A stretch of DNA of 64,000 nucleotides from Butyricimonas synergistica DSM 23225 (GCF_000379665.1 NZ_KB903360.1:188175-252174); one strand, 5' to 3'. Shown: positions 8,722 through 19,350, counted from the stretch's first letter. Notes: a model not told the origin generated them from the sequence alone. Numbers and translations: made by a program.

Positions 8722-9810
8722 TTACTTTTTCTTGCTCTTTTTCAGTAATTTCGCCACCGTATCACGAAGTGCATCCTCGCGGAGCCCTTTCGCCACGATG
8801 CGGTTCTCGCCATCAACGAGGTACGTCATGGGCACGTCGTGCACCATGTAAAGACGGGCTACCGGAGAGGCAAAGCCTTGCAAGTCCGATCCGTTCGTCC
8901 ACACCATTCCGTCCAGACCGACGGCGTTGCGCCACTCTCCACGGTTCTCGTCAAGCGAGATGCTGACAATTTCCAACCCCAGCGGGCGATATTGCAGGTA
9001 AAGTTTCACTAGCCCGGTGTTGTCCTCCCGGCAAACGGGGTTCGTCGAGAGCCAAAAGTACACCAACTTCAACTTGGCGGGCAAGTCGTGCAACGAGAAC
9101 GTATTCCCGTCGGGCTTCTCCAGCGTGAAGTTCGGGGCGACCTCGCCGACGGCAAGTTTCTCGTACTGTTCAAGAGCGGCGGCGATCCGCTTGCCGGGAA
9201 CCGTGGCACGTGCCGCCTCTCCCAGCAACTCGTACTTCGAGCGCAAGCCCTCTTCCGTTTCACCACTGATGCCGAGGGCGATCACGTGCGCCGTGGCGTA
9301 CTCGTCGGGGTGCGCCTTGATTAACTCGATGGTGGCGTTCACCGATAGCTCGTAGGCCTTATCTACACGATTCTGCAAGGCTTGAACATTTGCCCCAGGC
9401 TGCCGCACTTCTGCCGCCACTTTGGCTTGTTCTGCCAAGAAAGCTTGACTGATACGAGTGAAACGGGTCAACAATTCCTGTTGCTTACCACCTTGGATCA
9501 ACACCCCGGTGCTGCTGATGTTCACCATAAAATTAACGTTCTCGAGAATCAACGGTATCATCCCCCCCCCGTTCTCCAGCGTGAGGTAAGCCGCCACGGG
9601 ACGGTTCACGTTTCCCGTGAAGACGAAAACGCCATTTTTGAGCGTGGCAATCCCCAACGTGTCAAGCTTACCGCTTTCCTCGCTCACTAGCAAAAGTGTT
9701 CCCGTGGACTCCCCATTCATTTTCCCACTGATTTGATAACCTTCTTGGGCTTTACAGGCGATCGTGGAAAATATCGCCATGCCGATTAATAGCAAAAATT
9801 TCATTCTCAT
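8722..9810 (-). CDS. DUF4369/TlpA-like lipoprotein with a single active-site cysteine
   Basis: 362-residue lipoprotein (lipobox STIAC at about residues 15-19). The N-terminal DUF4369-like beta domain (about 25-120) is followed by a helical linker and a C-terminal thioredoxin fold from about 220. Family members normally have W-C-x-x-C; here the stretch reads WLSTNPVCRED, so the first cysteine is lost and only one remains. The cis-proline region (VPMTYLVD) is intact. A classical disulfide exchange is therefore doubtful; it may be a single-cysteine peroxidase/glutaredoxin-like or a binding protein. Start is the ATG at 9810, or 9804. A terminator follows. Confidence 0.85.
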   Translation of the reverse strand: MRMKFLLLIGMAIFSTIACKAQEGYQISGKMNGESTGTLLLVSEESGKLDTLGIATLKNGVFVFTGNVNRPVAAYLTLENGGGMIPLILENVNFMVNISSTGVLIQGGKQQELLTRFTRISQAFLAEQAKVAAEVRQPGANVQALQNRVDKAYELSVNATIELIKAHPDEYATAHVIALGISGETEEGLRSKYELLGEAARATVPGKRIAAALEQYEKLAVGEVAPNFTLEKPDGNTFSLHDLPAKLKLVYFWLSTNPVCREDNTGLVKLYLQYRPLGLEIVSISLDENRGEWRNAVGLDGMVWTNGSDLQGFASPVARLYMVHDVPMTYLVDGENRIVAKGLREDALRDTVAKLLKKSKKK

Positions 9811-9822
9811 CTATTTCATTTT

Positions 9823-9830
9823 CAAATTTA
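9823..9830 (-). promoter_or_regulatory. Possible -7 element for the DUF4369 lipoprotein gene
   Basis: TAAATTTG on the minus strand fits TAnnTTTG and lies 13 nt before the start codon. No matching -33 box is seen, so this is weak. Confidence 0.35.
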
Positions 9831-9893
9831 CAATAAACTATCACCATAACATGAACTCTTTTATCCGTCAGTTTATTGTTCTTCCATCTCTTC

Positions 9894-10598
9894 TTACCAA
9901 TCACGCCCTTTAGCTAAACCTTTGATCGAGATAATGCCATAAGTACACTTGTATGCTTTTTTCTGTTCAAAAAATTCTCGCATGAGAGCCAGACGCCCCT
10001 CTGAAGTAGTATCTGGATGGGTGACTTTTTTGATAAAATCATCAGACAATTGTATCGTAGGATAACTAAACTCATATTTATCCGGATCTATCCCTTTTTT
10101 CACAACCGCATCGTAAATGTTTTGCAAATCTTCCTCTTTTATCACCGATTGTAACAGAACATCTATGTAGAAAAATACCGACAAAATCTGTCCCTTGTTA
10201 TTTGCTATCGCCTCGACACGAAAATAATAATGATTAATTCCACGGGTAACTAAAAGCTGATTCTCCTGTTCTTTCAAACGTAAAATTAAGGTGGACGGGA
10301 TTGCTTCCTCCCATTCATCACATGTAGACTGTTCTTCCTTATGGCAAACTCCCCAAATATTTCCCAATAACCAGTCGTACAAACTACCATTCGGGTATTT
10401 TCTAACCCCCTTCATATCAAATTTTTTTCTCAAGGCCTCTTGTTGCAATGAATCTAATGCCTGCTTGATATTCAAATCCACGATCAGTACACCTTCATCA
10501 TCTCCCTGCACTTTTTTGAAGTTTTTATATTGTTCTTCTTGAGCGCTCGCTCCAAGAGATAACATCACCATAATTAAACAAAATATCGCTGTTTTCAT
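9894..10598 (-). CDS. Small secreted protein of unknown function
   Basis: 234 residues from the ATG at 10598; a TTG seven codons upstream is less likely. It has a clear signal peptide (hydrophobic core AIFCLIMVMLSLG, cleavage near ASA/QEE). The mature part is mixed alpha/beta and charged, with two cysteines (CHKEEQSTC) that could form a disulfide. I do not recognise a named domain with confidence; it recalls DUF5043-type Bacteroides proteins. It sits downstream of the Sus-like locus but is separated from it by a strong terminator, so it is probably an independent unit with the lipoprotein gene that follows. Confidence 0.7.
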   Translation of the reverse strand: MKTAIFCLIMVMLSLGASAQEEQYKNFKKVQGDDEGVLIVDLNIKQALDSLQQEALRKKFDMKGVRKYPNGSLYDWLLGNIWGVCHKEEQSTCDEWEEAIPSTLILRLKEQENQLLVTRGINHYYFRVEAIANNKGQILSVFFYIDVLLQSVIKEEDLQNIYDAVVKKGIDPDKYEFSYPTIQLSDDFIKKVTHPDTTSEGRLALMREFFEQKKAYKCTYGIISIKGLAKGRDW

Positions 10599-10622
10599 AA
10601 TCTCGATTGATTTTAGCAAAAG

Positions 10623-10659
10623 AAGAAGAGGTAAAATAATATTCTTTTTACCTCTTCTT
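10623..10659 (-). terminator. Terminator at the end of the Sus-like operon
   Basis: AAGAAGAGGTAAAA (10623-10636) pairs perfectly with TTTTACCTCTTCTT (10646-10659), a 14-bp stem with a 9-nt loop, just after the stop of the last operon gene. On the minus strand it runs into CTTCTTTTGC. Confidence 0.8.
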
Positions 10660-10664
10660 TAGCA

Positions 10665-12401
10665 TTAATCAGGCAATACAATCTCTGCAAGCGGTATAAA
10701 CATACCCAAGCGCAAGTTAAACGCCAAATGTCCATCAATCTCGTCAACATGTCTGTTGGTCATTGTTAAACGGATATAACGCACAGCTCCTTGCAAATCC
10801 TCTGGAACAAGGATAAAGGTTTCCTCGCCCGGAGTGTTACCGATCGTCACGCTTCCGTCCGTGTGAGTCGCCTTCCTCCAATTGTACCCGTCGGCAGAGA
10901 ACTCAATTTTTAGTGATGACAACAAGAAATCCGTGGCTCTCCCTTTGTCGAGAGTCGGTTGACATACTTTAAAACCTTTCACCGTGTGGGTATTTTTCAT
11001 ATCAAAATTCACGGTAACAATAGAAGCCCCCAATGTCAGACCGGGTTCAAAATAAACCTCCTCGTCCCACTCATCTCCCCAGTAATCATCCACGAAATGG
11101 CGAGGCCCATCGAACAGTAACATGGCTGCCCCTCTATCCTTGTAACCACTATAGAGCGTATCCGAGCAAGTGACGACCCACCCCGTGGTGTCCAACCTAG
11201 TATAAACAGGTTTGTGCCTCATGTTATCATCATACTTTTCTTCTATCATGAAATCATTATCCAATTTCCCGGCTCTCTTGAACAAATCAACATAAGGAAG
11301 GTACGTTTTCATGTCCATGCCAAAATAGTGATTCGTGTAACGCACCACGCTAAAATCTTCATGCACTCTTTTCAAGAATTGCAATGCAACCAAAGCGACG
11401 TATTCGTCCGTGCTACTGAAGTAATTAAAACCTTTTGCCATTAACTCGTACGAGATGTTATCAAGTGATATATACCGATTTTTTCCAAGAATCACCTTCT
11501 TCAAATTGGGAAAATAGATCAAATCTTGCATTGAATTCAAATTATAATCCAGTTCCAACGTTTCCAAGCTCTCCACTTTGCTCTCCCAATCGGGACCGTA
11601 TTTCCCAAGCATCAATTGAGTAAACGCCGTGGACCAAATTTTTTCATTCAGATTCAACTCCTCATCCTTGAATTTGATCTCATCTACGCAACTATTCAAT
11701 TTTCCTTTTCGCTGAATGAACAAAGGACGACTGAAATCAATCTTCACATCCGTTTCTTCTGGAATCAAGTACATGTAATCACGTCCCAAATTGGTCGTAC
11801 CATAAAAAAGCGAATCCGTCATGTGTGCTTTCACGTCCCAAGCGCGCTCCTGCCCGTTCATGTCGTGATAACACAATTGCAACTCCTTCACATTCTCGTT
11901 ATCTTGATCAATCACCACAGCCAATTTATCACCCATCCGACTAAAGGCAGAGATACCTCGCGTAAACGTGCGTAAATCCTCGTGATTTTCCGTGTACGGA
12001 CGACCGTATTTCTCCTCTACCAGCGATTCGACACTATCCACATCCTGATTACACACACGCACGGTATACACGGCATCTTTCAATCCCTCCAAGTATATCG
12101 TATCCATTAAGTTCGCATCATCCTTCTCCCCGGAACGATCAACATAACGTACGCAAGGCGTACTCTCGTTTTCCGACTGCCACGTGATTTTCACGCGTTT
12201 CACCTTGGCGTCCACATTGTTCTTCCAAACTACCTGCAAGCGTTCCCAGCCAGGATTCACCTCAAGCCCAGAGCATTTGCCCAAATAACGAATCACACCG
12301 TCACCCGTGTACTCGTCATAAGTATCTTCCAAACTCTCGCTACACCCTATCGCAACGAGAGCGACAAACCAACTGATAACGTAATATATTCTTTTCATCA
12401 T
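10665..12401 (-). CDS. Surface lipoprotein with DUF4998-like and discoidin-like domains (SusF position)
   Basis: 578-residue lipoprotein (lipobox VAIGC at about 16-20). The N-terminal part (about 35-220) resembles tandem Ig-like DUF4998 modules. The centre holds a leucine-rich-like short stretch (LETLELDYNL, FPNLKKVILG). The C-terminal about 170 residues look like an F5/8 type C (discoidin) domain, with FDMKNTHTVKGFKV and VRYIRLTMTN. It is the last gene of the susC-susD-like operon, 11 nt after its neighbour, so it is likely a surface glycan- or ligand-binding lipoprotein. No enzyme is encoded beside it. The ligand is unknown. Confidence 0.8.
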   Translation of the reverse strand: MMKRIYYVISWFVALVAIGCSESLEDTYDEYTGDGVIRYLGKCSGLEVNPGWERLQVVWKNNVDAKVKRVKITWQSENESTPCVRYVDRSGEKDDANLMDTIYLEGLKDAVYTVRVCNQDVDSVESLVEEKYGRPYTENHEDLRTFTRGISAFSRMGDKLAVVIDQDNENVKELQLCYHDMNGQERAWDVKAHMTDSLFYGTTNLGRDYMYLIPEETDVKIDFSRPLFIQRKGKLNSCVDEIKFKDEELNLNEKIWSTAFTQLMLGKYGPDWESKVESLETLELDYNLNSMQDLIYFPNLKKVILGKNRYISLDNISYELMAKGFNYFSSTDEYVALVALQFLKRVHEDFSVVRYTNHYFGMDMKTYLPYVDLFKRAGKLDNDFMIEEKYDDNMRHKPVYTRLDTTGWVVTCSDTLYSGYKDRGAAMLLFDGPRHFVDDYWGDEWDEEVYFEPGLTLGASIVTVNFDMKNTHTVKGFKVCQPTLDKGRATDFLLSSLKIEFSADGYNWRKATHTDGSVTIGNTPGEETFILVPEDLQGAVRYIRLTMTNRHVDEIDGHLAFNLRLGMFIPLAEIVLPD

Positions 12402-12412
12402 AATTCTACCAT

Positions 12413-13813
12413 TTATTCAGCTTTTACCAATACTTCTATTTCATCAAACGTGATATACTCTTTAGCATTCTCCTCATATCCATTCGGATAGTCGAACGAC
12501 CAACGATTGCTTAAATAAGTATCACTTATTACCAGTATCAAGTAACGGAAAGATTTTTCTGAATAATTGCACATCATCCTTAGCACAATAGGCTCCGCAG
12601 CATTAAATTCCTCATCGGTGACATTCAAGTAAACTTTCTTTCCATTGACATAATCACAATCTGTATCCTTACACCAGGATTTAGAGTACCAATACGTGTA
12701 AGAATCGTCATCGTCCAACGTGTAAAGCAAATCGCAAGATGCTAAATCAACCGTACGGGGATCCTCGTTCGTCCCATACACTTTCGCCTTAGCTGGCAAA
12801 CGCGTGGGGTAACTGCCCCGCCAAATCTCCCCGGCATACATATCAACCACATCTCCCGGGAAAATATAAGAAGGGATATCGGGAAAATTCGTATTAAAAT
12901 TCAAAAAAGCATAGGCATACAAGGCTGCCGGAATCCGAGGCTCGCGTAAATCAAAAATGAAACGCTCACCAAAAGCTTCCGGTCCGGCAATAAACGTGTT
13001 ATATTTACCTTTGACTCCACTTAAAACATTATTTCGAAATGCTTCACCTTTCTTCTTGCCATCGAAAAGATATTTTACTCCAAACCCATATTTTTCATTC
13101 TCTTGAATCTCTCCCGTGAAACTAAAGTCAAATTTTTCCGGAGTCAACGTTTCCATGGCAAGAGCGGGGATATCCCTGTAAATAATCTGTTTCACGCGAT
13201 GCCCCTCGTAATCGTCCGTGCGTACTACCACGTCCAATTTATCCAAAACTTGTTTCAATTCAAAATTCAACGTGTCGCCCCCTTCCGAGATGGGATAACT
13301 TCCCATTAGGATTGAATCCAACTGCTGCGTGGCAGGATTCATTCCAATATAAAAGATGTGAATCGTACCGTCCACCGTTTTAGGTGCATTGTAAGTAACA
13401 TTAAATCCACCCCAGAATGAATTCACGCTCAAGTTATCGAAAAGAGCCACCGTGGCTGCCGCTTCCGTCGAGAATTTCATCTCCACCGGGGCAGACTCTT
13501 CCATATCTCTATTCAAAAATGTCAACTCTACCGTCACATCTGTCTTTTTCTCGTTGAACCCGTCCAATAACAACGTGTCCGAGAGATAACTGCCATCTTT
13601 TTTCAGTCGTTGGCCATAAGCATTGATATAACTCGCACGCACCCTATAAATATCATGGATATCCGGCAACTTGTAACGCATTACCGCCCCGCCAGGTACC
13701 GGTTCAAAAGAAATTTTCTGGAATTCAACCGGTATGTCAAAACCTATTTCATCGTTATTTTCACAAGCAACAAAACCACATACTAGTAATAAAACCAATA
13801 ATATATTCCTCAT
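12413..13813 (-). CDS. Surface lipoprotein, SusE-like position (DUF4959/DUF5000-type)
   Basis: 466-residue lipoprotein (lipobox GFVAC at about 13-17). The N-terminal region (about 20-110) starts with the FE.VPGGAVMRYKLP pattern typical of DUF4959-like Ig modules. A second beta module follows, and the C-terminal half resembles DUF5000/discoidin-like folds. The gene lies between susD-like and the 578-residue lipoprotein gene, all on one strand, so it is probably an accessory substrate-binding lipoprotein on the cell surface. Named-domain assignment is from memory of the family and is approximate. Confidence 0.75.
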   Translation of the reverse strand: MRNILLVLLLVCGFVACENNDEIGFDIPVEFQKISFEPVPGGAVMRYKLPDIHDIYRVRASYINAYGQRLKKDGSYLSDTLLLDGFNEKKTDVTVELTFLNRDMEESAPVEMKFSTEAAATVALFDNLSVNSFWGGFNVTYNAPKTVDGTIHIFYIGMNPATQQLDSILMGSYPISEGGDTLNFELKQVLDKLDVVVRTDDYEGHRVKQIIYRDIPALAMETLTPEKFDFSFTGEIQENEKYGFGVKYLFDGKKKGEAFRNNVLSGVKGKYNTFIAGPEAFGERFIFDLREPRIPAALYAYAFLNFNTNFPDIPSYIFPGDVVDMYAGEIWRGSYPTRLPAKAKVYGTNEDPRTVDLASCDLLYTLDDDDSYTYWYSKSWCKDTDCDYVNGKKVYLNVTDEEFNAAEPIVLRMMCNYSEKSFRYLILVISDTYLSNRWSFDYPNGYEENAKEYITFDEIEVLVKAE

Positions 13814-13870
13814 AATTATTTTTAATTTATGATTTACAATTCACGATTCGAAAATCGTCCATTAATAAAT

Positions 13871-15835
13871 TTACCACCCAAGGTTTTGCACGTAACCGGA
13901 CGTCTGCACCTCTTCACTCCGAATAGGATAGAAATAATCCCGAGGAGCCACGAATTTATTCCCGGAGAATACTACCACAGGTCCCTTTCCATTATTATAG
14001 AAACTAGTAGCATTATTACCCACTACGTTCCAACCGTACACCCGCTCATTCAAATCGATATTGGCCGTTTTCCATCGACGTACGTTCCAATAACGATATC
14101 CCTCGAAAGCAAACTCGATGTTCCATTCCCGATGGATAATTTCACGCATTCCCACTTGTGTCTTCACCTTGTTCGGATCCTTCGCATTCCGCCATGACAC
14201 TTCCACGTCCGGAATACCTGCACGTTTACGGATCACGTTTAAATACTTGTAAACCTCGGCATCTGGTGCTTGCTTGTATTCATTCAACGCCTCGGCAGCA
14301 ATCAAATACATCTCCGCTAACCGGAAAATAGGAACCGGGCTCTCTCCTAAATTCTGTAAATTACTCTGGTGATTAGCAAGATTCGCTTTTGAACTACACC
14401 ATTTTTTCATCCAGTAACCCGTAATATTTTGCGGAGCCAGCGAATTCAAACGTTTATCCTTCAAACCGAAGCTCTCACCTTGATAAGCCTCTACCTTATA
14501 GATATTCGTTTCGACGGACCCCAATCGCCAAAAACAACGGTCTGCCGCAATATCAGCATAAAAACGAGGTTCACGCCGACGATGTAAATTCAATACCGGC
14601 TCGTTCAATGCCACAACATCCGTGTATTTAGGATCAGATTCTTCGCCAATGCTATAGAAGTTTCCGCTCCCCACCCATTTCAAATCCTGATCGATAGGCA
14701 AACCGTCTTCCGTGTAAAACATCTCTACCATTTTCATCGTGGGTACAAAACAAGCACCCGGCAAAGAGTGTATCGAACCATCCGCATAATTAGGCAACGT
14801 GTAGCCCAAGTAGCCACCATTCATGTAAGGTACGGTCTTAATCATTAACAACACTTCATTGTTCATGTAGTTAAATGTTTGAGTTGAGGTTTCGATATCC
14901 AAGATGTAAGATTGCAACGGAGTATTAGCCGCACTTCCCGTTTTGAGGGTTGCGCCACCACCATCGTTGGAGTAATTAATCACCGCAATTGCGGCATCTG
15001 CTGCCCGTTTCCACTTCTCCAGATCTTTCGTCTTGCTAAACAACGCTTCTCCGTTCTTATTTACAAAAGATGCATAATCGGGATTACCGTTAAACAAGTC
15101 AGACGCCTGATAACACAACGCTCTTGCCTTGAGCGCCATGGTTGCCTCCTTATTGAAATAAGCCCTGCGCTCACTCGCTTTCTTGCTCGCCGCTGGAAGA
15201 TCAACCATTGCCTCATCACACAAACGCACGATAGCGTTAAAACAAGTATCCACGTGACTCCGGGGCAACTTCAAGTCTTCCACATTTTGATTCGGGTCAA
15301 ACTCATCCGGCACAAGTACAATCGGACCGTAGCGGCGCATCAATTCAAAATAGAAAAAAGCCTTCAACGCTTTCACTTCTGCTTTCCATTCCTTCTTATC
15401 CGCATCTGACAAATTATACACGTTATCAATACGGGTAATAAAATGGTTACACATCACTATGGCAGTATAATAATCATCTCTAGCAGAGGTCGCTTCGTAT
15501 GATTGTTTGTTAAACCAATGATCATCACGCGGGTATAACACGCTTTGCAAGCCCGTAATAATATCAAGTCCTTCCGGACGAGGATTAACAACGTTTCTCA
15601 AATAATCATCTGCAACCATTTCGTCCGATGCCCAAAAAGCTACATTCCTCATTTGGTTTACCTCGTTCTGTAAGAAAATATAACAACTTTTCAACCAACT
15701 ATAAGCACCCGCATAAGTCTCAAAATCCGAATCAATAGTTGCAATATCCTCTTCCGGCACTACATCCAGCCAATCGCTACAAGCGGTCAACATGAAAAGA
15801 GGAACGAGTAAATATGATAATATCCGTTTTTTCAT
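13871..15835 (-). CDS. SusD/RagB-family nutrient-binding lipoprotein
   Basis: 654-residue lipoprotein (lipobox LTAC at about 16-19, then SDWLDVVPEE, typical of SusD). SusD proteins lie on the cell surface as a lid over the SusC barrel and deliver glycan or peptide ligands. Recognisable family segments are KKEWKAEVKALKAFFYFEL (TPR helix), FRLAEMYLIAAEALN and the C-terminal REIIHREWNIEFAFEGYRYW, given here in outline. It is longer than the typical 500-600. It lies 19 nt after the susC-like gene. A patterned spacer occupies the gap to the next gene. Confidence 0.95.
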   Translation of the reverse strand: MKKRILSYLLVPLFMLTACSDWLDVVPEEDIATIDSDFETYAGAYSWLKSCYIFLQNEVNQMRNVAFWASDEMVADDYLRNVVNPRPEGLDIITGLQSVLYPRDDHWFNKQSYEATSARDDYYTAIVMCNHFITRIDNVYNLSDADKKEWKAEVKALKAFFYFELMRRYGPIVLVPDEFDPNQNVEDLKLPRSHVDTCFNAIVRLCDEAMVDLPAASKKASERRAYFNKEATMALKARALCYQASDLFNGNPDYASFVNKNGEALFSKTKDLEKWKRAADAAIAVINYSNDGGGATLKTGSAANTPLQSYILDIETSTQTFNYMNNEVLLMIKTVPYMNGGYLGYTLPNYADGSIHSLPGACFVPTMKMVEMFYTEDGLPIDQDLKWVGSGNFYSIGEESDPKYTDVVALNEPVLNLHRRREPRFYADIAADRCFWRLGSVETNIYKVEAYQGESFGLKDKRLNSLAPQNITGYWMKKWCSSKANLANHQSNLQNLGESPVPIFRLAEMYLIAAEALNEYKQAPDAEVYKYLNVIRKRAGIPDVEVSWRNAKDPNKVKTQVGMREIIHREWNIEFAFEGYRYWNVRRWKTANIDLNERVYGWNVVGNNATSFYNNGKGPVVVFSGNKFVAPRDYFYPIRSEEVQTSGYVQNLGW

Positions 15836-15854
15836 TTTATCTTCAATTTATACG

Positions 15855-18800
15855 TTAGAAACTAATGCTCATACCCGCAGCGTAAGTCTTCTGGATCGGA
15901 TAATTGAACCCATCCTCACCTAATTCCACGTCCCAGATCTTGAAATTAGAAATCAGGAACGGATTATTTGCACGAACGAAAAATTTCACGTTTTGCATAC
16001 GCAACTTATGGCGCACAGCCTGTGGCAGGTTATAGGCTAACTCCAAAGACGTACAACGCAGGAAACGACATTCACGCATAAAATAAGTGGACTTACGAAC
16101 ATCCGTTTCATTCGCATACCAATCTTCTTGCTTGTTATAATCCACAATATTTTGCACGGAAAGCCTAGGCCAAAACGGGCGGTTGTCTGTATTTTTCGGA
16201 GTCCAGTGACTCTCGTATATTTCTTTCAACATAGCATGATCCGACACGAATGGGGACAAAGCCCTCGGGTTCAAGAAAAATCCTCGTTTTCCCGAGCCTT
16301 GGAAAGCAAAATTGAATTCCCAATTTTTGTAATTAATAAAACCACTGAAACCATATACCATCCGCGGGGTTTCCGGAAAACCTATGTGCACCGCATCTTC
16401 GATGTCTATTACCCCGTCACCATTGATATCACGATAACGAATGTCACCGGGCATAACACCAGTTCCAGCCTGAGGAGAGTTGTCTATTTCAGCCTGATCG
16501 CAAAACAATCCCTCGGCAATATACCCCACCCGTTGGGAAAGTTCATGCCCTTTCTTCCACTGCCACAGTGGCTTATTGGTTGCCTCTTCTATTTCCTTAT
16601 AAACAGCTTTACTGTAAGTCAGAGTTCCATTAAGAATAATCCAGCAATCAGAAGAGAAAGCATGTTGCACCTTAGCTGCAAGATCAATACCACGAGAACG
16701 TATCTTTCCTAAATTATCCAACGGATTTACTTCCACTCCCACGTGAGAAGGAATTGTCACGCGAGTCTCGATAATGTTATGACGAATCTCTTGATAAATA
16801 TCGGCATTAACTTCCAAAATATCTTTAAAAAAACGTGTTTCTACTCCCAAGTTGAATTGCTCGGATACTTCCCACTTCACATCAGGATCACCATAATTCA
16901 CGATTCTTTTACGACTGAAACCATCACCATTACCCGGTTCCGGATCGCTATAACCCGATTTTTTCCCTATTTCCGGCATATACACAAAACGAGGAGTCTT
17001 GATAATTCCATCATTACCCACTTTTCCCCAAGAAAACCTAAATTTAAGGAAAGAAATCCAATCACTAATACCTTGCATAAAATTCTCCTTGGAAACTAAC
17101 CAAGCTCCACCCGCCGACGGAAAAAATCCCATACGGTTGTTCTTCGTGAAACGCTCTGATCCGTTATATCCAAAACTCGCTTCCACGAAATAACGATCCA
17201 AATAACCGTAAGAACCACGCATAGAGAAACTCAAATTACGTTGTTCAAAACTCTCGAAAAGATCATACTGGGGAGCCGAGTCTGATTGTTGTGCCTGAAA
17301 CACGGCTGTTAACGACGTTTGATGATCACCCCAAGCTGCCGTATGCAGTAAACGCCCCTCGTACACCAATTGCGTATTGGCGGAAGAACCAGTCCCGTTA
17401 TTATAAGGTTTTGTCAACGTCCTATTTGCCGTTCCTTCATTTAATGCCGTTAAAGTATGTTCTCCTGTTTCAAAATCATAACCACCGTTTTCCGCATCCA
17501 TGTAATAATAGAAAGGAGAGGTCGTAAATGCACCGAAGTCATAACCCGACTTTGAAAAAGAAGCACTAGCCCGCAATTCTAATCCTTTCAATAAAGCCGA
17601 CAAATTATGAATATACTCCACGCGGCTTGTCACGCTGTAACGGCTACGCTCATTGTATCCTGCTTGCAATTCGGCATACGGATTAAGCGCCAAGTCCTGC
17701 CCGACTTGCATACTCCCGAAACGCAAGTGAGGCCAATTATGCTCCTTATCACCCGGATAAGTAAAAGCGAAATTCACCGGAGAAGCATTAAAAGCCATCC
17801 CGTAAGCAGCTGTTACATCAGCAACCGGACCATGATATTTATCGTAAGAAAAAGAAGAATTCACCAACAAACGAATACCGGCATTCAGGTTCACATTCAA
17901 ATTTACACGAGAAGAAAGCGTGGAGTTTTTGATATTCACATCAAACTGATTCAAACGATCAGTTTTCAACATCCCTTGGTCATACGCATAATTTACAGAT
18001 GCATAATATTGTACCACCTCTGAACCACCCCGCACGTTAACTCCCATCCGGTGATTGACCGACATATCTTTAAAAAGAATATCAAACCAATCATTAGCGG
18101 GATAAACCCAAGAAGGATAACGAGAATCGCCCGTACGTTCAATCCGGGTTAAAGAATAAGCCGGTGTCGCATTAGGATTACGTGCTAACAAAGCCTCGTT
18201 ATACATACGCATATATGTTTGCGGATCAACCACCTCGATTTTCCGAGTCGGCATGGAGGCCACAGCCTCGTAACGCACAGACGTGTACACGCTTCCGGAT
18301 TCACCTTTCTTTGTGGTCACAAGGAGAACACCATTGGCACCTCTTGCTCCATACATAGCTGTTGCCGAAGCATCCTTCAACACGGAAAAACTCTCGATAT
18401 CTTCCGGTACCATACGTGCCAAATCCAAACGGGAAGATTCCACCCCGTCAATAAGTATTAACGGCTCGGAGGCCCCGTTAGACGAGCTAATACCACGAAT
18501 GTAGAATTTCGTGTTCATTTCCTCTTCAGTCAACGCCCCAGGAGCTCCTCCCGTTTGCCAACCGATGATACCTGATATTTTTCCCACGAAACTAGAAGTC
18601 AAGTCACTACTAGAAGATTTTAAATCCATCGGGCGCACCGTGGTAATCGCAGAAACGACACTCTCTTTCTTTTGCTCCCCGAATGCCACAACGGTTACTT
18701 CTTCGAGATTCTCCTCCGTGGGATTTAACCGAATATTCAATTTCGATTTTCCTTTAATAGCAATAGTTTCAGTCTTATAACCGATAAAAGAAACCCGTAA

Positions 18801-19322
18801 CACATCGTCCGGTTTTACAGCGATCTCGTAACGTCCTTCACCATCAGAGGCAACCCCCTGCGTCGTTCCCACGATCACAATGGTCGCCCCGGCAATGGGA
18901 TTCCCTTTCTCGTCCACGATACGACCGCTGACTTTAAATAAATTACTTTCTTGTTTCGGTCCAACAAGAATTTTACCATTCGCCTGTTGTGAAGCAACTA
19001 ATCCTGTTCCTTCCAAACAAGCCTTTACCGCCTCGAGCACGGTGATGTTTTCCCGTTTTAAAGTGATCTTTTTCGTTTCTTTCATGATCACTTCTTCCCG
19101 AAAAGTCACTAAATTATCGCCCAATCGATTGATCTCATGCAACGCCCGCAACACGCTGAAATCTTTAAAATCAATTGAAATGGTTTTCTGGTTTGCCTGC
19201 TGCGCTAAAAGCGAAGCAGAACAGAGAAGTTGCACTGCCAAGAATAGTGAAAAAACACTAAACGATCTTTTGCACGTGCATAAAAGTCCCGAAAAGACTT
19301 TTGGTTTCGTCTTTTTTTTCAT
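15855..19322 (-). CDS. SusC/RagA-family TonB-dependent transporter with STN signalling domain
   Basis: 1155-residue outer-membrane transporter. After an extended signal region (about 1-40) comes an STN domain (about 48-112), the signalling module that contacts FecR-type anti-sigma factors. A carboxypeptidase-like domain follows (about 128-205, FKVSGRIVDEKG), then the plug with the SusC hallmark FYIRGISSSNG and DASATAMYGARGANGV, and a large beta barrel ending in an aromatic-terminated strand (AAGMSISF). It imports a TonB-dependent substrate together with SusD. The STN domain plus the neighbouring fecR gene indicates substrate-sensed autoregulation. Confidence 0.97.
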   Translation of the reverse strand: MKKKTKPKVFSGLLCTCKRSFSVFSLFLAVQLLCSASLLAQQANQKTISIDFKDFSVLRALHEINRLGDNLVTFREEVIMKETKKITLKRENITVLEAVKACLEGTGLVASQQANGKILVGPKQESNLFKVSGRIVDEKGNPIAGATIVIVGTTQGVASDGEGRYEIAVKPDDVLRVSFIGYKTETIAIKGKSKLNIRLNPTEENLEEVTVVAFGEQKKESVVSAITTVRPMDLKSSSSDLTSSFVGKISGIIGWQTGGAPGALTEEEMNTKFYIRGISSSNGASEPLILIDGVESSRLDLARMVPEDIESFSVLKDASATAMYGARGANGVLLVTTKKGESGSVYTSVRYEAVASMPTRKIEVVDPQTYMRMYNEALLARNPNATPAYSLTRIERTGDSRYPSWVYPANDWFDILFKDMSVNHRMGVNVRGGSEVVQYYASVNYAYDQGMLKTDRLNQFDVNIKNSTLSSRVNLNVNLNAGIRLLVNSSFSYDKYHGPVADVTAAYGMAFNASPVNFAFTYPGDKEHNWPHLRFGSMQVGQDLALNPYAELQAGYNERSRYSVTSRVEYIHNLSALLKGLELRASASFSKSGYDFGAFTTSPFYYYMDAENGGYDFETGEHTLTALNEGTANRTLTKPYNNGTGSSANTQLVYEGRLLHTAAWGDHQTSLTAVFQAQQSDSAPQYDLFESFEQRNLSFSMRGSYGYLDRYFVEASFGYNGSERFTKNNRMGFFPSAGGAWLVSKENFMQGISDWISFLKFRFSWGKVGNDGIIKTPRFVYMPEIGKKSGYSDPEPGNGDGFSRKRIVNYGDPDVKWEVSEQFNLGVETRFFKDILEVNADIYQEIRHNIIETRVTIPSHVGVEVNPLDNLGKIRSRGIDLAAKVQHAFSSDCWIILNGTLTYSKAVYKEIEEATNKPLWQWKKGHELSQRVGYIAEGLFCDQAEIDNSPQAGTGVMPGDIRYRDINGDGVIDIEDAVHIGFPETPRMVYGFSGFINYKNWEFNFAFQGSGKRGFFLNPRALSPFVSDHAMLKEIYESHWTPKNTDNRPFWPRLSVQNIVDYNKQEDWYANETDVRKSTYFMRECRFLRCTSLELAYNLPQAVRHKLRMQNVKFFVRANNPFLISNFKIWDVELGEDGFNYPIQKTYAAGMSISF

Positions 19323-19350
19323 AGATTTGTGATATTAAATTTAACATTAG